51,534 bases of DNA from RUG11783 sp964599695 (GCA_964599695.1 CAZRGP010000011.1:1-51534), one strand, 5' to 3'; counted from the stretch's first letter, positions 16,962 through 25,389 are shown. Numbers and translations are program-made. Notes: generated from the letters alone by a model not told the origin.

Positions 16962-17146
16962 TGCCTGTCATGATGAGCCACTATGTTATGTTGCAGAGAA
17001 ATCTTATCTATACAGGTGTCACCAGAGCAAAGAAAATCCTGGTGATGATCGGCACAAAAAAGGCGTTGGCTTACGCTGTTCATAATGTGACGGTAAAGAA
17101 GAGAAACACGTTATTAAGAAAGAGGCTGCAAGGCAGATCAAACTGA
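16850..17146 (+). pseudogene. C-terminal fragment of a RecD2-type DNA helicase
   Basis: From about 16853 one frame reads YDGRSVKYDVTELDEVVQAY, then ATTIHKSQGSEYPIVVMP and LIYTGVTRAKKILVMIGTKK, and ends at 17146. These are the last motifs (V/VI region, UvrD_C_2) of ATP-dependent RecD2-like 5'-3' helicases, which are normally over 700 residues. The N-terminal helicase core is absent and there is no start codon with a ribosome binding site, so this is a dead remnant. Confidence 0.85.
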
Positions 17147-17193
17147 TTCATTGCTTAGAACCTCATTCTGCCGGAAAGTCGCAACCTTACAGA

Positions 17194-17246
17194 AAAACTC
17201 CATTGAAAAAGTCCGACACATCCTTGAAAACTCCCTTGAAAAAGTC
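17194..17246. repeat. Near-identical 20-base direct repeats upstream of the DUF4143 ATPase
   Basis: Two copies of AAAACTCCNTTGAAAAAGTC (17194-17213 and 17227-17246) differ at one base and are repeated at a 33-base interval. They end 27 bases before the ATPase start, where a regulator could bind. A further CCTTGAAAA overlaps the second copy. Confidence 0.6.
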
Positions 17247-17273
17247 GTATTCTATGTTCGGGAGGGCTGACAG

Positions 17274-18587
17274 ATGCTAAAAAGGAAGATTGAAGACCAA
17301 CTGATTCAGTGGAAGAATAATGAAAATCGAAAGCCGCTTGTAATCAAAGGGGTTCGTCAGTGCGGGAAGACCGCGAGTGTTCAGGCTTTCGCAGAACAAT
17401 ACTATGATCATGTCATTTATATGAACTTTTTTGAGAACCCGGAATATGCCTCTGTTTTTGCTGGTTCCTTAAAAGTTGATGACCTGGTTATGTATATGTC
17501 TGCGCTGTTAGGAAGAAATGCGATATTTGAACCCGGAAACACGATCATCATTCTGGATGAAATCCAGCATTGTCCGAACGCAAGAACGTCACTTAAGTTT
17601 TTTAAACTTGATGGAAGATATGACGTGATTGCAACAGGTTCTTTGCTTGGTGTCAGCGGTTATGGGGAAGAAGAGATCTCGGTACCGGTTGGCTACGAGG
17701 AAACATTACAAATGTACCCGATGGATTTTGAGGAGTTTCTGTGGGCGAATGGAATCGAGCAAAACGTAGTCGATCTTCTAAAGCTCTCGCTGGGAGAAGT
17801 AACTCCTGTACCTGCGCCAATCCATGAAAGAATGAAAGACCTTCTCTATCAATATACAGTAGTGGGAGGTATGCCTGAAGTCGTTCAGCGTTTTATTGAT
17901 ACGAAGCAGATCAGTCAGACATTTGCGCTGCAAAGAGATATCATCAGCAGTTATCGTGACGATATGGTCAAATATGCCAAGCAGAGAGATAAATCCAAGA
18001 TCCGTGAGTGTTTTGATTCCATTCCCAAACAGCTCGCTAAGGAAAACAAAAAGTTTCAGTATTCTGTAATACGTAAAAAGGGGACTGCTGATATGTATGA
18101 GGGCAGTCTGAAATGGATCGAAGACGCAGGAATTATCAATAGGTGTTACAATCTGTCTCTGCCGGAGCTACCTCTTGATGGGAACGCAGACAAAGAGATC
18201 TTTAAGGTGTATATGGCAGATACCGGACTATTTACTGCAATGCTTGAAGAAGGAACGCAGTTTGATATTCTTCAAGGCAATCTGTACGGATATAAAGGGG
18301 CGATATTTGAGAACCTTGTTGCCGATATGCTGGGAAAGCGAGGAAAGAGCCTCTATTATTTCAGAAAAGACAGTGGTATCGAGATCGATTTCGTTATGCG
18401 CTATAAAGGTAACGCAACACTTCTTGAAGTGAAGGCAGCGACCGGAAATGCAAAAAGTATGAAAACGATTCTGGGTCATCCCGAGAAATATCATGTTGGA
18501 GGAGGAATCAAACTGGGTGACTATAATGTCGGCCTAGCAAACAACATACTAACATTACCTTTATATATGGGATTTTTAATTGTTTAA
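17274..18587 (+). CDS. AAA ATPase with DUF4143 C-terminal domain
   Basis: 437 residues. Residues ~20-160 hold an AAA_14-type P-loop ATPase: Walker A GVRQCGKT (Gly26-Thr33), Walker B IIILDEIQ, and the sensor-like DVIATGSLLGVSG. Residues ~205-400 are DUF4143, ending in IEIDFVMRYKGNATLLEVKA, a D...E-x-K pattern like a PD-(D/E)XK nuclease core. Family members are common in anaerobes and near mobile elements; their biochemical role is not established. The ATG follows GGAGG by eight bases. The reading frame is intact and AT-richer than the flanking chromosome, so it looks like cargo that survived decay of the element. Confidence 0.92.
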   Translation: MLKRKIEDQLIQWKNNENRKPLVIKGVRQCGKTASVQAFAEQYYDHVIYMNFFENPEYASVFAGSLKVDDLVMYMSALLGRNAIFEPGNTIIILDEIQHCPNARTSLKFFKLDGRYDVIATGSLLGVSGYGEEEISVPVGYEETLQMYPMDFEEFLWANGIEQNVVDLLKLSLGEVTPVPAPIHERMKDLLYQYTVVGGMPEVVQRFIDTKQISQTFALQRDIISSYRDDMVKYAKQRDKSKIRECFDSIPKQLAKENKKFQYSVIRKKGTADMYEGSLKWIEDAGIINRCYNLSLPELPLDGNADKEIFKVYMADTGLFTAMLEEGTQFDILQGNLYGYKGAIFENLVADMLGKRGKSLYYFRKDSGIEIDFVMRYKGNATLLEVKAATGNAKSMKTILGHPEKYHVGGGIKLGDYNVGLANNILTLPLYMGFLIV

Positions 18588-18613
18588 GATATAAACCAAA
18601 AGAAATCAATATT

Positions 18614-19078
18614 TTGATTAACGACATTTCTACGGAAGTGTCGTTTTTTATTAATGTAAAAACAATACTTGTATTGAAGGATCCAAAGACAAGATCCAGT
18701 GTAAGGAAAATCTATCTGCCCAAAACCGTTGCTGAAATGTTGCAATCAAGAAAAAATCAGATAGAAGAGTATATGGACTATCTTGGCAACGAATATAACG
18801 ATTTCAACTTAGTGATCTGTTATGGAAACGGCACACCGATGGAATCAGATAATATAAGAAATGCTTTCAATAAGCTAATTAAGGAAAACAACCTTAAGCC
18901 TGTTGGGTTCCACAGCCTCAGACACTCCAGTACAACATATAAATTGAAGCTGAGTGGCGGTGATATAAAGGCAGTGCAGGGTGACACTGGACACGCTGAA
19001 GCTGCAATGATCAGTCATGTGTTATCAAAAAAGTTGTCCGAAAGCAGGAAAAATACTATAATTAAGGGCAGTTTTTGA
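18614..19078 (+). pseudogene. Tyrosine recombinase (integrase) catalytic-domain fragment
   Basis: 154 codons. From about residue 16 it reads like the second half of a phage/ICE integrase: LKDPKTRSSVRKIYLPKTVA, then GFHSLRHSSTTYKL (box II H-x-x-R) and GDTGHAEAAMISHVLSKK. The DNA-binding N-terminus and the first catalytic Arg are missing, and the usual nucleophile Tyr in VYSHI is replaced (MISHV). It therefore cannot be active. It faces away from tRNA-Arg at the far side of the element remnant. Confidence 0.8.
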
Positions 19079-19100
19079 TGTTATGAAACGAGGAAAACAC

Positions 19101-20033
19101 ATGAGAAGGCTATTAGTTTTATTGCTCATAATTTCCATATGCCTGTCTCTGGCTGCCTGTGGTTCTGGCAGCACGGCGCCTCAGACAGCCCCTGAAGATG
19201 AGACTCCAGATACGGCTGCAACGAGTGATACTGCGTCTTCAACGGGAACCAACAGCTCTGCTGAAGTGGGAGAGAAAGAATTAACTTTGGAAGACTGGTT
19301 CGCTGAGAACCCTGATGTACAGGCGAATTATTCAAGCAGCGGAACAGAGGCAAGTGCCGACGGAAACGATTTATTATTAAAATACGATTTGAGTACCGAT
19401 GGCGTTACCAAAGAAACAGCAAAAAGCGATGTGCTAATGCAATCCATTGTAGAAAGCTTAACAGACAGCGAAGAAACGTTTGTAAGTATTGTAAAAGAAT
19501 TGGAAAAACAATCCGGAATCCCGGATATCACTTTAACAGTTCTTTACACTTGCGAAGACGAACCCGTTGTCAGTGTTATGTTCACGAGAGATGGTATCTC
19601 GGAAAGGCTTGAAGAGACCAAGGAAGTAGAGTCACTGCTTGGAGTTTATGTTCTTGTGGAGGGAGAAGGAGTTTCGGGTTCTGATCAAACGTTCCTAGAG
19701 GCGACGAAACTGCAGGAGCTTCCCGGTATGAAGATCATGGTTATCGAAAACGACGCACCGGATATAACAGCTCACTTCTACTATTACGATGAAGGAAAGC
19801 GGATCGTTTACACAGGTTTGCAGGATGGCATTACCAAAATCAGCATGCCCTACAGCACTGTAATCGGGATCCGCGGAAATACGATCGTACTTGACGGTAC
19901 CGAATGGGAACTGGAAGGTGACCGGATCATCAGAGAAGGTGAAGGATACAGGGAAGTATACGAGAGGAATGATGATATCGATCTGACGGAAGCAAGTTAT
20001 GAGATGTATGCTGTTGGAAGGGGATCGGCATGA
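19101..20033 (+). CDS. Putative lipoprotein, DUF4854-like
   Basis: 310 residues. A signal peptide with lipobox LAAC (Cys20) is followed by a disordered T/A/S/E-rich linker. Then comes a domain beginning LTLEDWFAENPDV with a CEDEPVVSVMF strand, which resembles my recollection of the DUF4854 family of clostridial lipoproteins. The last ~100 residues are a separate region of short beta strands (VYTGLQDGITKISMP, NTIVLDGTEWELEGDRII). It is exported and anchored to the outer face of the membrane. The ATG at 19101 has GAGG seven bases before it; the earlier ATG at 19083 has none. It lies directly beyond the integrase fragment. Confidence 0.75.
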   Translation: MRRLLVLLLIISICLSLAACGSGSTAPQTAPEDETPDTAATSDTASSTGTNSSAEVGEKELTLEDWFAENPDVQANYSSSGTEASADGNDLLLKYDLSTDGVTKETAKSDVLMQSIVESLTDSEETFVSIVKELEKQSGIPDITLTVLYTCEDEPVVSVMFTRDGISERLEETKEVESLLGVYVLVEGEGVSGSDQTFLEATKLQELPGMKIMVIENDAPDITAHFYYYDEGKRIVYTGLQDGITKISMPYSTVIGIRGNTIVLDGTEWELEGDRIIREGEGYREVYERNDDIDLTEASYEMYAVGRGSA

Positions 20034-20182
20034 TCATAAAAATGCGGACAGTCTGAAGAAAGACAACAGAATGATATGCCCGCAGAAGAAAACAATTACA
20101 AATGCCGATGGAATGAGAAGATAAATCGCGAAAACAGAATATTTAGAACGGCTTCAGATATAAACCGGTTAAACAGATACTG

Positions 20183-20210
20183 CCTTGGTGTACCACCAGG
20201 GCGGTTTTTT
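20183..20210 (+). terminator. Rho-independent terminator
   Basis: CCTTGGTG pairs with CACCAGGG (one G-T) around TAC, followed by CGG and six T. It lies 150 bases past the lipoprotein stop. Confidence 0.75.
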
Positions 20211-20415
20211 GCTCCAGGATCACAGCATAGTGGTGCTGTCCGAAATATAGACTATTGAAAGTGATTGATTTAAAATGAAAACGAGTTAGTCCTGCCTGGC
20301 CTCTGCTGTAGGGCGATAACGCGCCGTTATTCGGCGCCACGATTTATGAACAGACCCTACCGGGAGGCGTGGCTGAGTACACAGGACAGGATACGGAAAA
20401 ACAGGACAGGAGGAC
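20211..20415. other. Gene-free stretch, rest of a 382-base gap
   Basis: Together with 20034-20182 this is the longest gap in the lipoprotein region. Apart from the terminator there is only a weak hairpin near 20318-20340 (CGCCG/CGGCG) and no coding frame that I trust. Confidence 0.5.
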
Positions 20416-21357
20416 TTGGTTGTTTTGGGAAAAAAGGGCCGGGGGAAAAGCGGAGTTTCCATATTTGTTATAGCAGTGCTGGTAATTGCGCTCCTGCTTT
20501 CCGCGCAGTTCATAAAACCGATGCTTCTCAGAGGCGAAGTATACGATGACTATGTTTCGGCGGGAAGGCACGTCAAAGAAGAGATGCTGAAAGGCAAGTC
20601 TTCCGTATCCCTGAAATATAACACGGCGGAATACAACAGTATCCTCGGCTCCGGACATATCATCAGGGATATCCTAAAAGAAACGATCGCTCACACAGGT
20701 GTTCCTGCAGAGGGGGACCATATCTACTTTCGTCTTTGCGGCGAATATGAATACACCTGTGCCGTGAGGGAGCTCAAGGACGGCACGGACGATCTCACAT
20801 TTGTGATTAAGTTCAACAGCAAGACGACGGACAGACAGGAAAAAGAACTGGCTGCCAAGGCTTCGGAGATACTGGCTTCCCTGAATATTGATGGCGCTTC
20901 CGACTACGACAAGGTCCGCGCGATATACAGCTACATCTGTCAGAACGTGAAATACGATTATGACCGTCTGGATGACGATACCTACCGGCTGAAATTCACA
21001 GCCTATGACGCGGCAGTCAACAACAGCGCGGTATGTGCCGGCATTGCCGATCTTTTCTACTATCTCGCGAATTCTTCCGGACTGGATGCCCGCATAGTTA
21101 CGAATTCCAACCACGCATGGAACATCGTAAAGGTGGAGGACAAGTACTACTACATAGATGCCACATGGGATCTCGGCAAAAGTGAGGAGGAATATGAGTA
21201 TTTCCTCAAAGGGTGGGCGGATTTTGAACTGCACATGGGCAATGTGACTTTCGGCCCGGACGGCTTCGATAATTATCTGGTCCATTCCGACCTGGGATAC
21301 GATCTCAGTGATTACGCATACGGCTATGACCCGTATCCTTTACTGCAAACACCGTAG
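20416..21357 (+). CDS. Membrane-anchored transglutaminase-like protein
   Basis: 313 residues. An N-terminal basic stretch and one helix (SIFVIAVLVIALLLSAQFI) anchor it, with the rest outside. Residues ~150-255 form a transglutaminase-like (papain-fold) domain: YICQNVKYDYDRL, Cys207 in SAVCAGIADLFYYL, His233 in SNHAWNIVKV and Asp248 in YYIDATWDLG complete the Cys-His-Asp triad. Such bacterial proteins act as cysteine peptidases or cross-linking enzymes on surface substrates; the substrate is unknown. The start is not an ATG: TTG at 20416 is only two bases after AGGAGG, and TTG at 20425 is 11 bases after it. Confidence 0.82.
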   Translation: MVVLGKKGRGKSGVSIFVIAVLVIALLLSAQFIKPMLLRGEVYDDYVSAGRHVKEEMLKGKSSVSLKYNTAEYNSILGSGHIIRDILKETIAHTGVPAEGDHIYFRLCGEYEYTCAVRELKDGTDDLTFVIKFNSKTTDRQEKELAAKASEILASLNIDGASDYDKVRAIYSYICQNVKYDYDRLDDDTYRLKFTAYDAAVNNSAVCAGIADLFYYLANSSGLDARIVTNSNHAWNIVKVEDKYYYIDATWDLGKSEEEYEYFLKGWADFELHMGNVTFGPDGFDNYLVHSDLGYDLSDYAYGYDPYPLLQTP

Positions 21358-21393
21358 TCAGAATCGTTCAAAACCGTATTTAAGGAGATGACC

Positions 21394-21963
21394 ATGAAAA
21401 AAATATTATCTGTATTGCTCATTGCAGTTATTATGATGTCTTTATCATCCTGCGGGAAAAAATCGGTCGAATTCCGCTGCGGCAATCTGGAGGACAAACT
21501 TGTTAATGGTACAGTCGACCTGTACTTAGAGAATTGTGATGATATGGACACTGTCCGTTCGCTTATCGACGAATACGGCGCAGTTTCTGTAGGAAAGCAT
21601 TACGGCATTGAACTCTACGCGGTCAATATGACCCCGTCGGATTTAGATGGAAAGGGCGGTGTAGGAGAATTCTGGTTTCTTGTCGTAAACGAGAGCGATA
21701 AGGATATGGAGTTCGTACGGGCAAAATATAAGGTCAATGGTGACGACGGAATAAAGTCGGGTTACGGAGGCTTTGACCATCAGGAGTTTTATGAAGAAGT
21801 AAAAGCCGGCGGAGCAATTATGCTCGATGTTGGTTTGATTTCTGCTCCATTCAGATATGATGAATATGAGGAAGTGGAGCTTACACTTTACATAAACGAG
21901 CCGGGATCGGACGCCAAAGAGAAAAAATGGGGTACAGTTCTGATCACTGTAAACTACGAATGA
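21394..21963 (+). CDS. Putative lipoprotein, unknown function
   Basis: 189 residues with a signal peptide and lipobox LSSC (Cys20), then a mostly beta domain: a segment with GVGEFWFLVVNESDKDMEFV resembles an immunoglobulin-like extracellular fold of the DUF5067 kind, but this is a guess. Of two in-frame ATGs, 21394 is chosen because AAGGAG lies six bases before it, whereas it abuts the first. It follows the transglutaminase-like gene by 36 bases and is probably co-transcribed. Confidence 0.7.
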   Translation: MKKILSVLLIAVIMMSLSSCGKKSVEFRCGNLEDKLVNGTVDLYLENCDDMDTVRSLIDEYGAVSVGKHYGIELYAVNMTPSDLDGKGGVGEFWFLVVNESDKDMEFVRAKYKVNGDDGIKSGYGGFDHQEFYEEVKAGGAIMLDVGLISAPFRYDEYEEVELTLYINEPGSDAKEKKWGTVLITVNYE

Positions 21964-22183
21964 TGTGCTCTGTCCGAAGCGAGTGCGTGGTGATTTGACT
22001 TCCGGTCAACGGCTTTACCGACAGGCTCCTGTTATGAAGAAACGGAAGGCCAGGGACAGGGGGTTCTTCGGGTGCACTACTCCGTTCCGGGGTTCATGAA
22101 TACGACACATATTTGTTTTATAATGAAACGAATCGATAGGATCGATCCCATTCACAACGACAGTTACTTCAAGGGAGGTGTAT

Positions 22184-22726
22184 ATGAAACGGTTATTGAC
22201 AGTTGTTCTGATCGTGCTGCTTATGTTCTCGGTTTGTGCCTGTTCGGGCACTTCAGAAACGACACAGGCCAATACTTCCGCACCGGAAGCAACGGAGGAG
22301 CCGGCAACGGCTGCAACGCCGGCGCCTGATCCGGAACCGGAACAGGAGCCCGCGCAGGAAGAGGCTCCCCAGATGGAATTCGCAACAGAGGGCACCTATA
22401 CATTGTTTGCTGTTTTGAACGAAGGATTCACGGTAGAGTCCAGTGAGCTCCAGATGGAATCGGATATTTTGCTGGAGGAGGGCGGCACAGGGTCAATGTC
22501 CTTTGACGGAGACATCGAGGATATTTCGCAGTGGGTACTGGACGGGGATACCGTTTCCCTGACCATGTCAGACGGAGGACAGGCGGACGCGAAACTGCAT
22601 GACGGAATACTGGACCTTGATCTGTATGGCGACGGAAGCATGGTTCTCTATTTTGCCCAGGACGGCGCGGATATCTCAGGTTATGAATACACAACTCTGG
22701 AAGAAGTGAGACAAAGTACCGGATGA
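22184..22726 (+). CDS. Putative lipoprotein with P/E/A-rich linker
   Basis: 180 residues: signal peptide with lipobox VCAC (Cys20), a ~45-residue linker of A, T, P, E repeats, then a ~110-residue small beta domain (GTYTLFAVLNEGFTVESSEL, DGDTVSLTMSDG). Domains of this look are common in clostridial lipoproteins; the function is unknown. GTG at 22178 is in frame, but GGAGG five bases before the ATG at 22184 decides the start. Confidence 0.7.
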   Translation: MKRLLTVVLIVLLMFSVCACSGTSETTQANTSAPEATEEPATAATPAPDPEPEQEPAQEEAPQMEFATEGTYTLFAVLNEGFTVESSELQMESDILLEEGGTGSMSFDGDIEDISQWVLDGDTVSLTMSDGGQADAKLHDGILDLDLYGDGSMVLYFAQDGADISGYEYTTLEEVRQSTG

Positions 22727-22852
22727 AATTGACGGGACCGCGCCCGATCAGGGAGAGATCCGGCGTATAGCCCGGAGACATCCGGAACGGTATCTGACTG
22801 GCGCCAAGCGCGGGCAAAGCGTCAGACATGACGGATCGTTGAATCATACAAC

Positions 22853-22894
22853 AAGCCCTGCAAGCAAGACGTAACGCCTTGTTTGCAGGGCTTT
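22853..22894 (+). terminator. Terminator between convergent genes
   Basis: A 16-bp stem (22853-22868 with 22878-22893, one mismatch region at AGC/TTT) with a 9-base loop, followed by TAT. It serves the lipoprotein gene and perhaps also the convergent gene at 22930. Confidence 0.75.
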
Positions 22895-22929
22895 ATCATG
22901 CGCTTCACACGGGACGGAACAATATCCCG

Positions 22930-23892
22930 TCAGGGTCTCTTCCTGGTGAGGGAATCATACAGTTTGCGGTTTTCCTTCGTATATCCGACGATGATATCCG
23001 GGTTCTTTTCATAGATCCTGTTCATGATCTCGCGAAGCTCCGGCTCGGAATTCTTCACGGTGGGGTATATATTGAAGTTGTTTCGCCTGCGGCTGCAGAC
23101 CCGCACGGAACGGCCCAGGTTGGCGCCGTAGTAGTAGGTGTCGACATAGTGCATCCATACGATGTCCCTGTACCGCATCAGCATAGCCGGCGAGCGGCAT
23201 ATGATAAGATCGTCCCCGAAGATGATGCGCTGCTTCTTATCCGCGCCATCAAGCAGACGGGCAGCTTCCGCATATTCCTCTTCGGTGAAATCGCGGCTCT
23301 CCTTGCGGAACGGCAGTTCGGATCCGAGCCAGATGACAGCGAATACCAGACCGAAAATGCCGGTGAATATGGAGAACGTCCACCACATCCAGGCGATATT
23401 GGTGTTGGGGTTTTCTGTTGTGTTGAGATAGCATTTGCCGAAGATCTGGGCATACTGGTCTTCAGATATACCGTAGACGTCTTCCACGTAGCCAAAGACG
23501 GTGTAGCTGACTTTCTTTACCAGACCGTACATCCGGTAGTCTTCACGGAAACGGCGCGTGTATTCCCCGACCGGATACGAGTTCTTTTCCATGCGTTTCA
23601 TGACGCTGTCGGAGACGACCGCCAGATACGCCTCCCCTGAGCTTTCGTACAGAACATAGTACGTTTCATCGGAATAGGTGCAGACCCATTCGTCGAACGC
23701 GGCGACATCCAGATAAGCGTATGCTCCTTCCTCATCTCTGTGATCCCGCAGCAGCAGGGCATCTTTTTTGCCCGACAGGTTCATTACAATGCCGAGAGTT
23801 ATAAAGAGGATAGTCAGGGATAGCAAAACGATGGATGCCCATTTTGAGAATCCGTTCTTGATCAGTTTTTTCCGGAATGTCCTGAAGTCCAT
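22930..23892 (-). CDS. Two-helix membrane protein, paralogue of the 2.2 kb gene
   Basis: 320 residues with the same architecture as the 2218-3255 protein: basic N-terminus, TM1 (ASIVLLSLTILFITLGIVM), a ~125-residue extracytoplasmic domain beginning AYAYLDVAAFDEWVCTYSDE, TM2 (WWTFSIFTGIFGLVFAVIWL), and a cytoplasmic domain with RYRDIVWMHYV and the end NPDIIVGYTKENRKLYDSL. The cytoplasmic domain is the better conserved part between the two. The ATG follows GGAGG by four bases. Function unknown; by topology a membrane sensor or scaffold is possible. Confidence 0.8.
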   Translation of the reverse strand: MDFRTFRKKLIKNGFSKWASIVLLSLTILFITLGIVMNLSGKKDALLLRDHRDEEGAYAYLDVAAFDEWVCTYSDETYYVLYESSGEAYLAVVSDSVMKRMEKNSYPVGEYTRRFREDYRMYGLVKKVSYTVFGYVEDVYGISEDQYAQIFGKCYLNTTENPNTNIAWMWWTFSIFTGIFGLVFAVIWLGSELPFRKESRDFTEEEYAEAARLLDGADKKQRIIFGDDLIICRSPAMLMRYRDIVWMHYVDTYYYGANLGRSVRVCSRRRNNFNIYPTVKNSEPELREIMNRIYEKNPDIIVGYTKENRKLYDSLTRKRP

Positions 23893-23949
23893 GGCACCTC
23901 CTGTAAAGCACGTGGGTGAAACGCGGTTCGGTCCTGTTTGCGAGATACT

Positions 23950-23964
23950 TTAGTATTAAACTAA
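23950..23964. promoter_or_regulatory. Inverted repeat TTAGT-N5-ACTAA upstream of the paralogue
   Basis: TTAGTATTAAACTAA is an inverted repeat 58-72 bases before the start at 23892. On the minus strand it contains TTAGTTTAA, the same nonamer found before the paralogue at 2218. Confidence 0.4.
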
Positions 23965-24049
23965 TATTACTCCCGGCTTATCCGGTGGTCAAATGCCGGC
24001 GGGGAAGCGGAAGAGTATGGATCTTCCATATCCCCCCTGGGATACAGCG

Positions 24050-24081
24050 AGCACCCTGCCGGAAAGAGGCAGGGTGCTTTT
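24050..24081 (+). terminator. Strong hairpin between two leftward genes
   Basis: An 11-bp perfect stem (AGCACCCTGCC with GGCAGGGTGCT) and 7-base loop. The T run (TTTT) is on the plus strand, although both neighbouring genes are on the minus strand. It probably still marks the end of the PLP-enzyme transcript. Confidence 0.55.
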
Positions 24082-24121
24082 GAACAGATCTTGAAGAAAC
24101 GCCGGACGGGCTGTTCCGGTC

Positions 24122-25297
24122 TCAGGCTTTCATCTTCTCGAACGCCTGCTCGAAGTCGGCCTTCAGGTCCTCGAAATCCTCACAGCCGATGCTGAGACGG
24201 ATCAGGTTGTTGTAGGCGGTCTTGGGGAACATGAGGGTCACGACGTCTCCGAGGCTGGTGGCGACAGGAGGAATGGTGGTGGCGTCGCAGAACTTGCACA
24301 TCTCCTCGTGTCCGCCCTTCAGATGGACACAGAGCATGCCGCCGAAGTTGTCGTTTACGAACAGCTTCTTGGCCAGCTCATGCTGGGGATGGCTCTCCAG
24401 TCCGGGGTAGGTGACGAAGTCCACTTCGGGACGGGTCTCGAACCACTGGGCAAGCTTCAGGGCTGTCTCGGACTGTCTCTTGAGGCGCAGGTGCATGGTG
24501 CGCATGCTTCGCAGGGTCAGCCAGGCGCTCAGAGGGCTGATATGGGTACCGAAGTTGTCGGCGATGTAACGGACCTTGTCCATGTCTTCCTTGCTGCCGG
24601 CGATGACGCCGCAGAGGGTATCTCCGTGTCCCACATAGTATTTTGTTCCGGAGTTGACGACGATGTCGGCGCCCCAGTCAAGAGGACGCATCACGAAGGG
24701 GGAGAGGAAGGTGTTGTCGACGATGAACTTGCAGCCGTGGGCATGGGCGATCTCGGCGATCTTCGGGATATCGGCAAGTTTCAGCTGGGGATTGGACAGC
24801 GCCTCAAGGTAAATGACCTTGGTGTTGGGACGGATCTCCTTCTCGATGTTGGTCACATCCAGGATCTCGACGCGGGAGGTCTCGATGCCCAGCCGGTGGG
24901 GGAAGATGTCTCCGAACATGCTGGTGGTGCACATGAAGGTGTCATCGGAGCAGATGACGTGGTCGCCGTTCTTGAGGTTGGAGAGCAGCGCGTTGGTGAT
25001 GGCTGCCATGCCGCAGGCGCAGATATAAGCGTCTTCGGAATGCTCCAGCGCCATGACCTTTCTGGCGAGAGCGTCGGTGGTGGGGTTGGTGGTGCGGCTG
25101 TAGATGTAAAGGTCCGGTTCCCACTCGGCTCCGCGGGCCAGCATCTCATCGTATTCTTCGGCGGTCTCGTACGCGAAGGTGGATGTCTCATAGATCGGGG
25201 TGTTCAGCGCGCGGGTGCGGGGATCCGGGCCTTCTCCGGCGTGAACTGCCCGGGTACCGTGTCCCAGTTTGCTGTAATCGGTATCGTATCTGCTCAT
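24122..25297 (-). CDS. PLP-dependent trans-sulfuration family enzyme (Cys/Met metabolism)
   Basis: 391 residues, fold type I. Members are cystathionine gamma-synthase, gamma- or beta-lyases, methionine gamma-lyase and O-acetylhomoserine sulfhydrylase. Seen: YSRTTNPT (phosphate/PLP contact from the neighbouring subunit), ACGMAAITNALL, FIVDNTFLSP (Asp holding the PLP ring), and NSGTKYYVGHGD with Lys219 as the Schiff-base lysine. The active-site Tyr that normally precedes the loop (LYGCT in methionine gamma-lyase) aligns with Phe121 in TFMCTT, while the Cys two residues later is kept, so specificity is unclear. AAGGAGA lies eight bases before the ATG at 25297. A near-consensus promoter precedes it. 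Confidence 0.92.
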   Translation of the reverse strand: MSRYDTDYSKLGHGTRAVHAGEGPDPRTRALNTPIYETSTFAYETAEEYDEMLARGAEWEPDLYIYSRTTNPTTDALARKVMALEHSEDAYICACGMAAITNALLSNLKNGDHVICSDDTFMCTTSMFGDIFPHRLGIETSRVEILDVTNIEKEIRPNTKVIYLEALSNPQLKLADIPKIAEIAHAHGCKFIVDNTFLSPFVMRPLDWGADIVVNSGTKYYVGHGDTLCGVIAGSKEDMDKVRYIADNFGTHISPLSAWLTLRSMRTMHLRLKRQSETALKLAQWFETRPEVDFVTYPGLESHPQHELAKKLFVNDNFGGMLCVHLKGGHEEMCKFCDATTIPPVATSLGDVVTLMFPKTAYNNLIRLSIGCEDFEDLKADFEQAFEKMKA

Positions 25298-25360
25298 AAT
25301 GTCGTTCTCCTTATTTGTTGTATTCTTGACTGGTCTTCCGTTGTGTTGCCATACAAAACT

Positions 25361-25389
25361 ATTATAAAGGCGCTCCGGTATGCTGACAA
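25361..25389 (-). promoter_or_regulatory. Sigma-A promoter of the PLP enzyme
   Basis: On the minus strand TTGTCA (25384-25389) and a perfect TATAAT (25361-25366) are 17 bases apart, 64 bases before the start codon. Confidence 0.8.

Larger units (their letters stand above)
16522..19078. mobile_element. Remnant of an integrative element at tRNA-Arg
   Basis: Between the 3' end of tRNA-Arg and 19078 lie only fragments and one intact gene: integrase arm-site-like repeats, an orphan ORF head, a RecD2 helicase tail, an intact DUF4143 AAA ATPase, and the C-terminal part of a tyrosine recombinase. The DNA is visibly more AT-rich than its flanks. tRNA genes are common integration sites for such elements. 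No second copy of the tRNA 3' end was found by eye, so the right boundary is uncertain and might extend into the lipoprotein genes. Confidence 0.7.

Noticed and set aside
19079..22900. Right attachment site (second copy of the tRNA-Arg 3' end)
   Set aside because: I searched by eye for the T-arm and acceptor sequence and found no copy; the end of the element therefore stays undefined.
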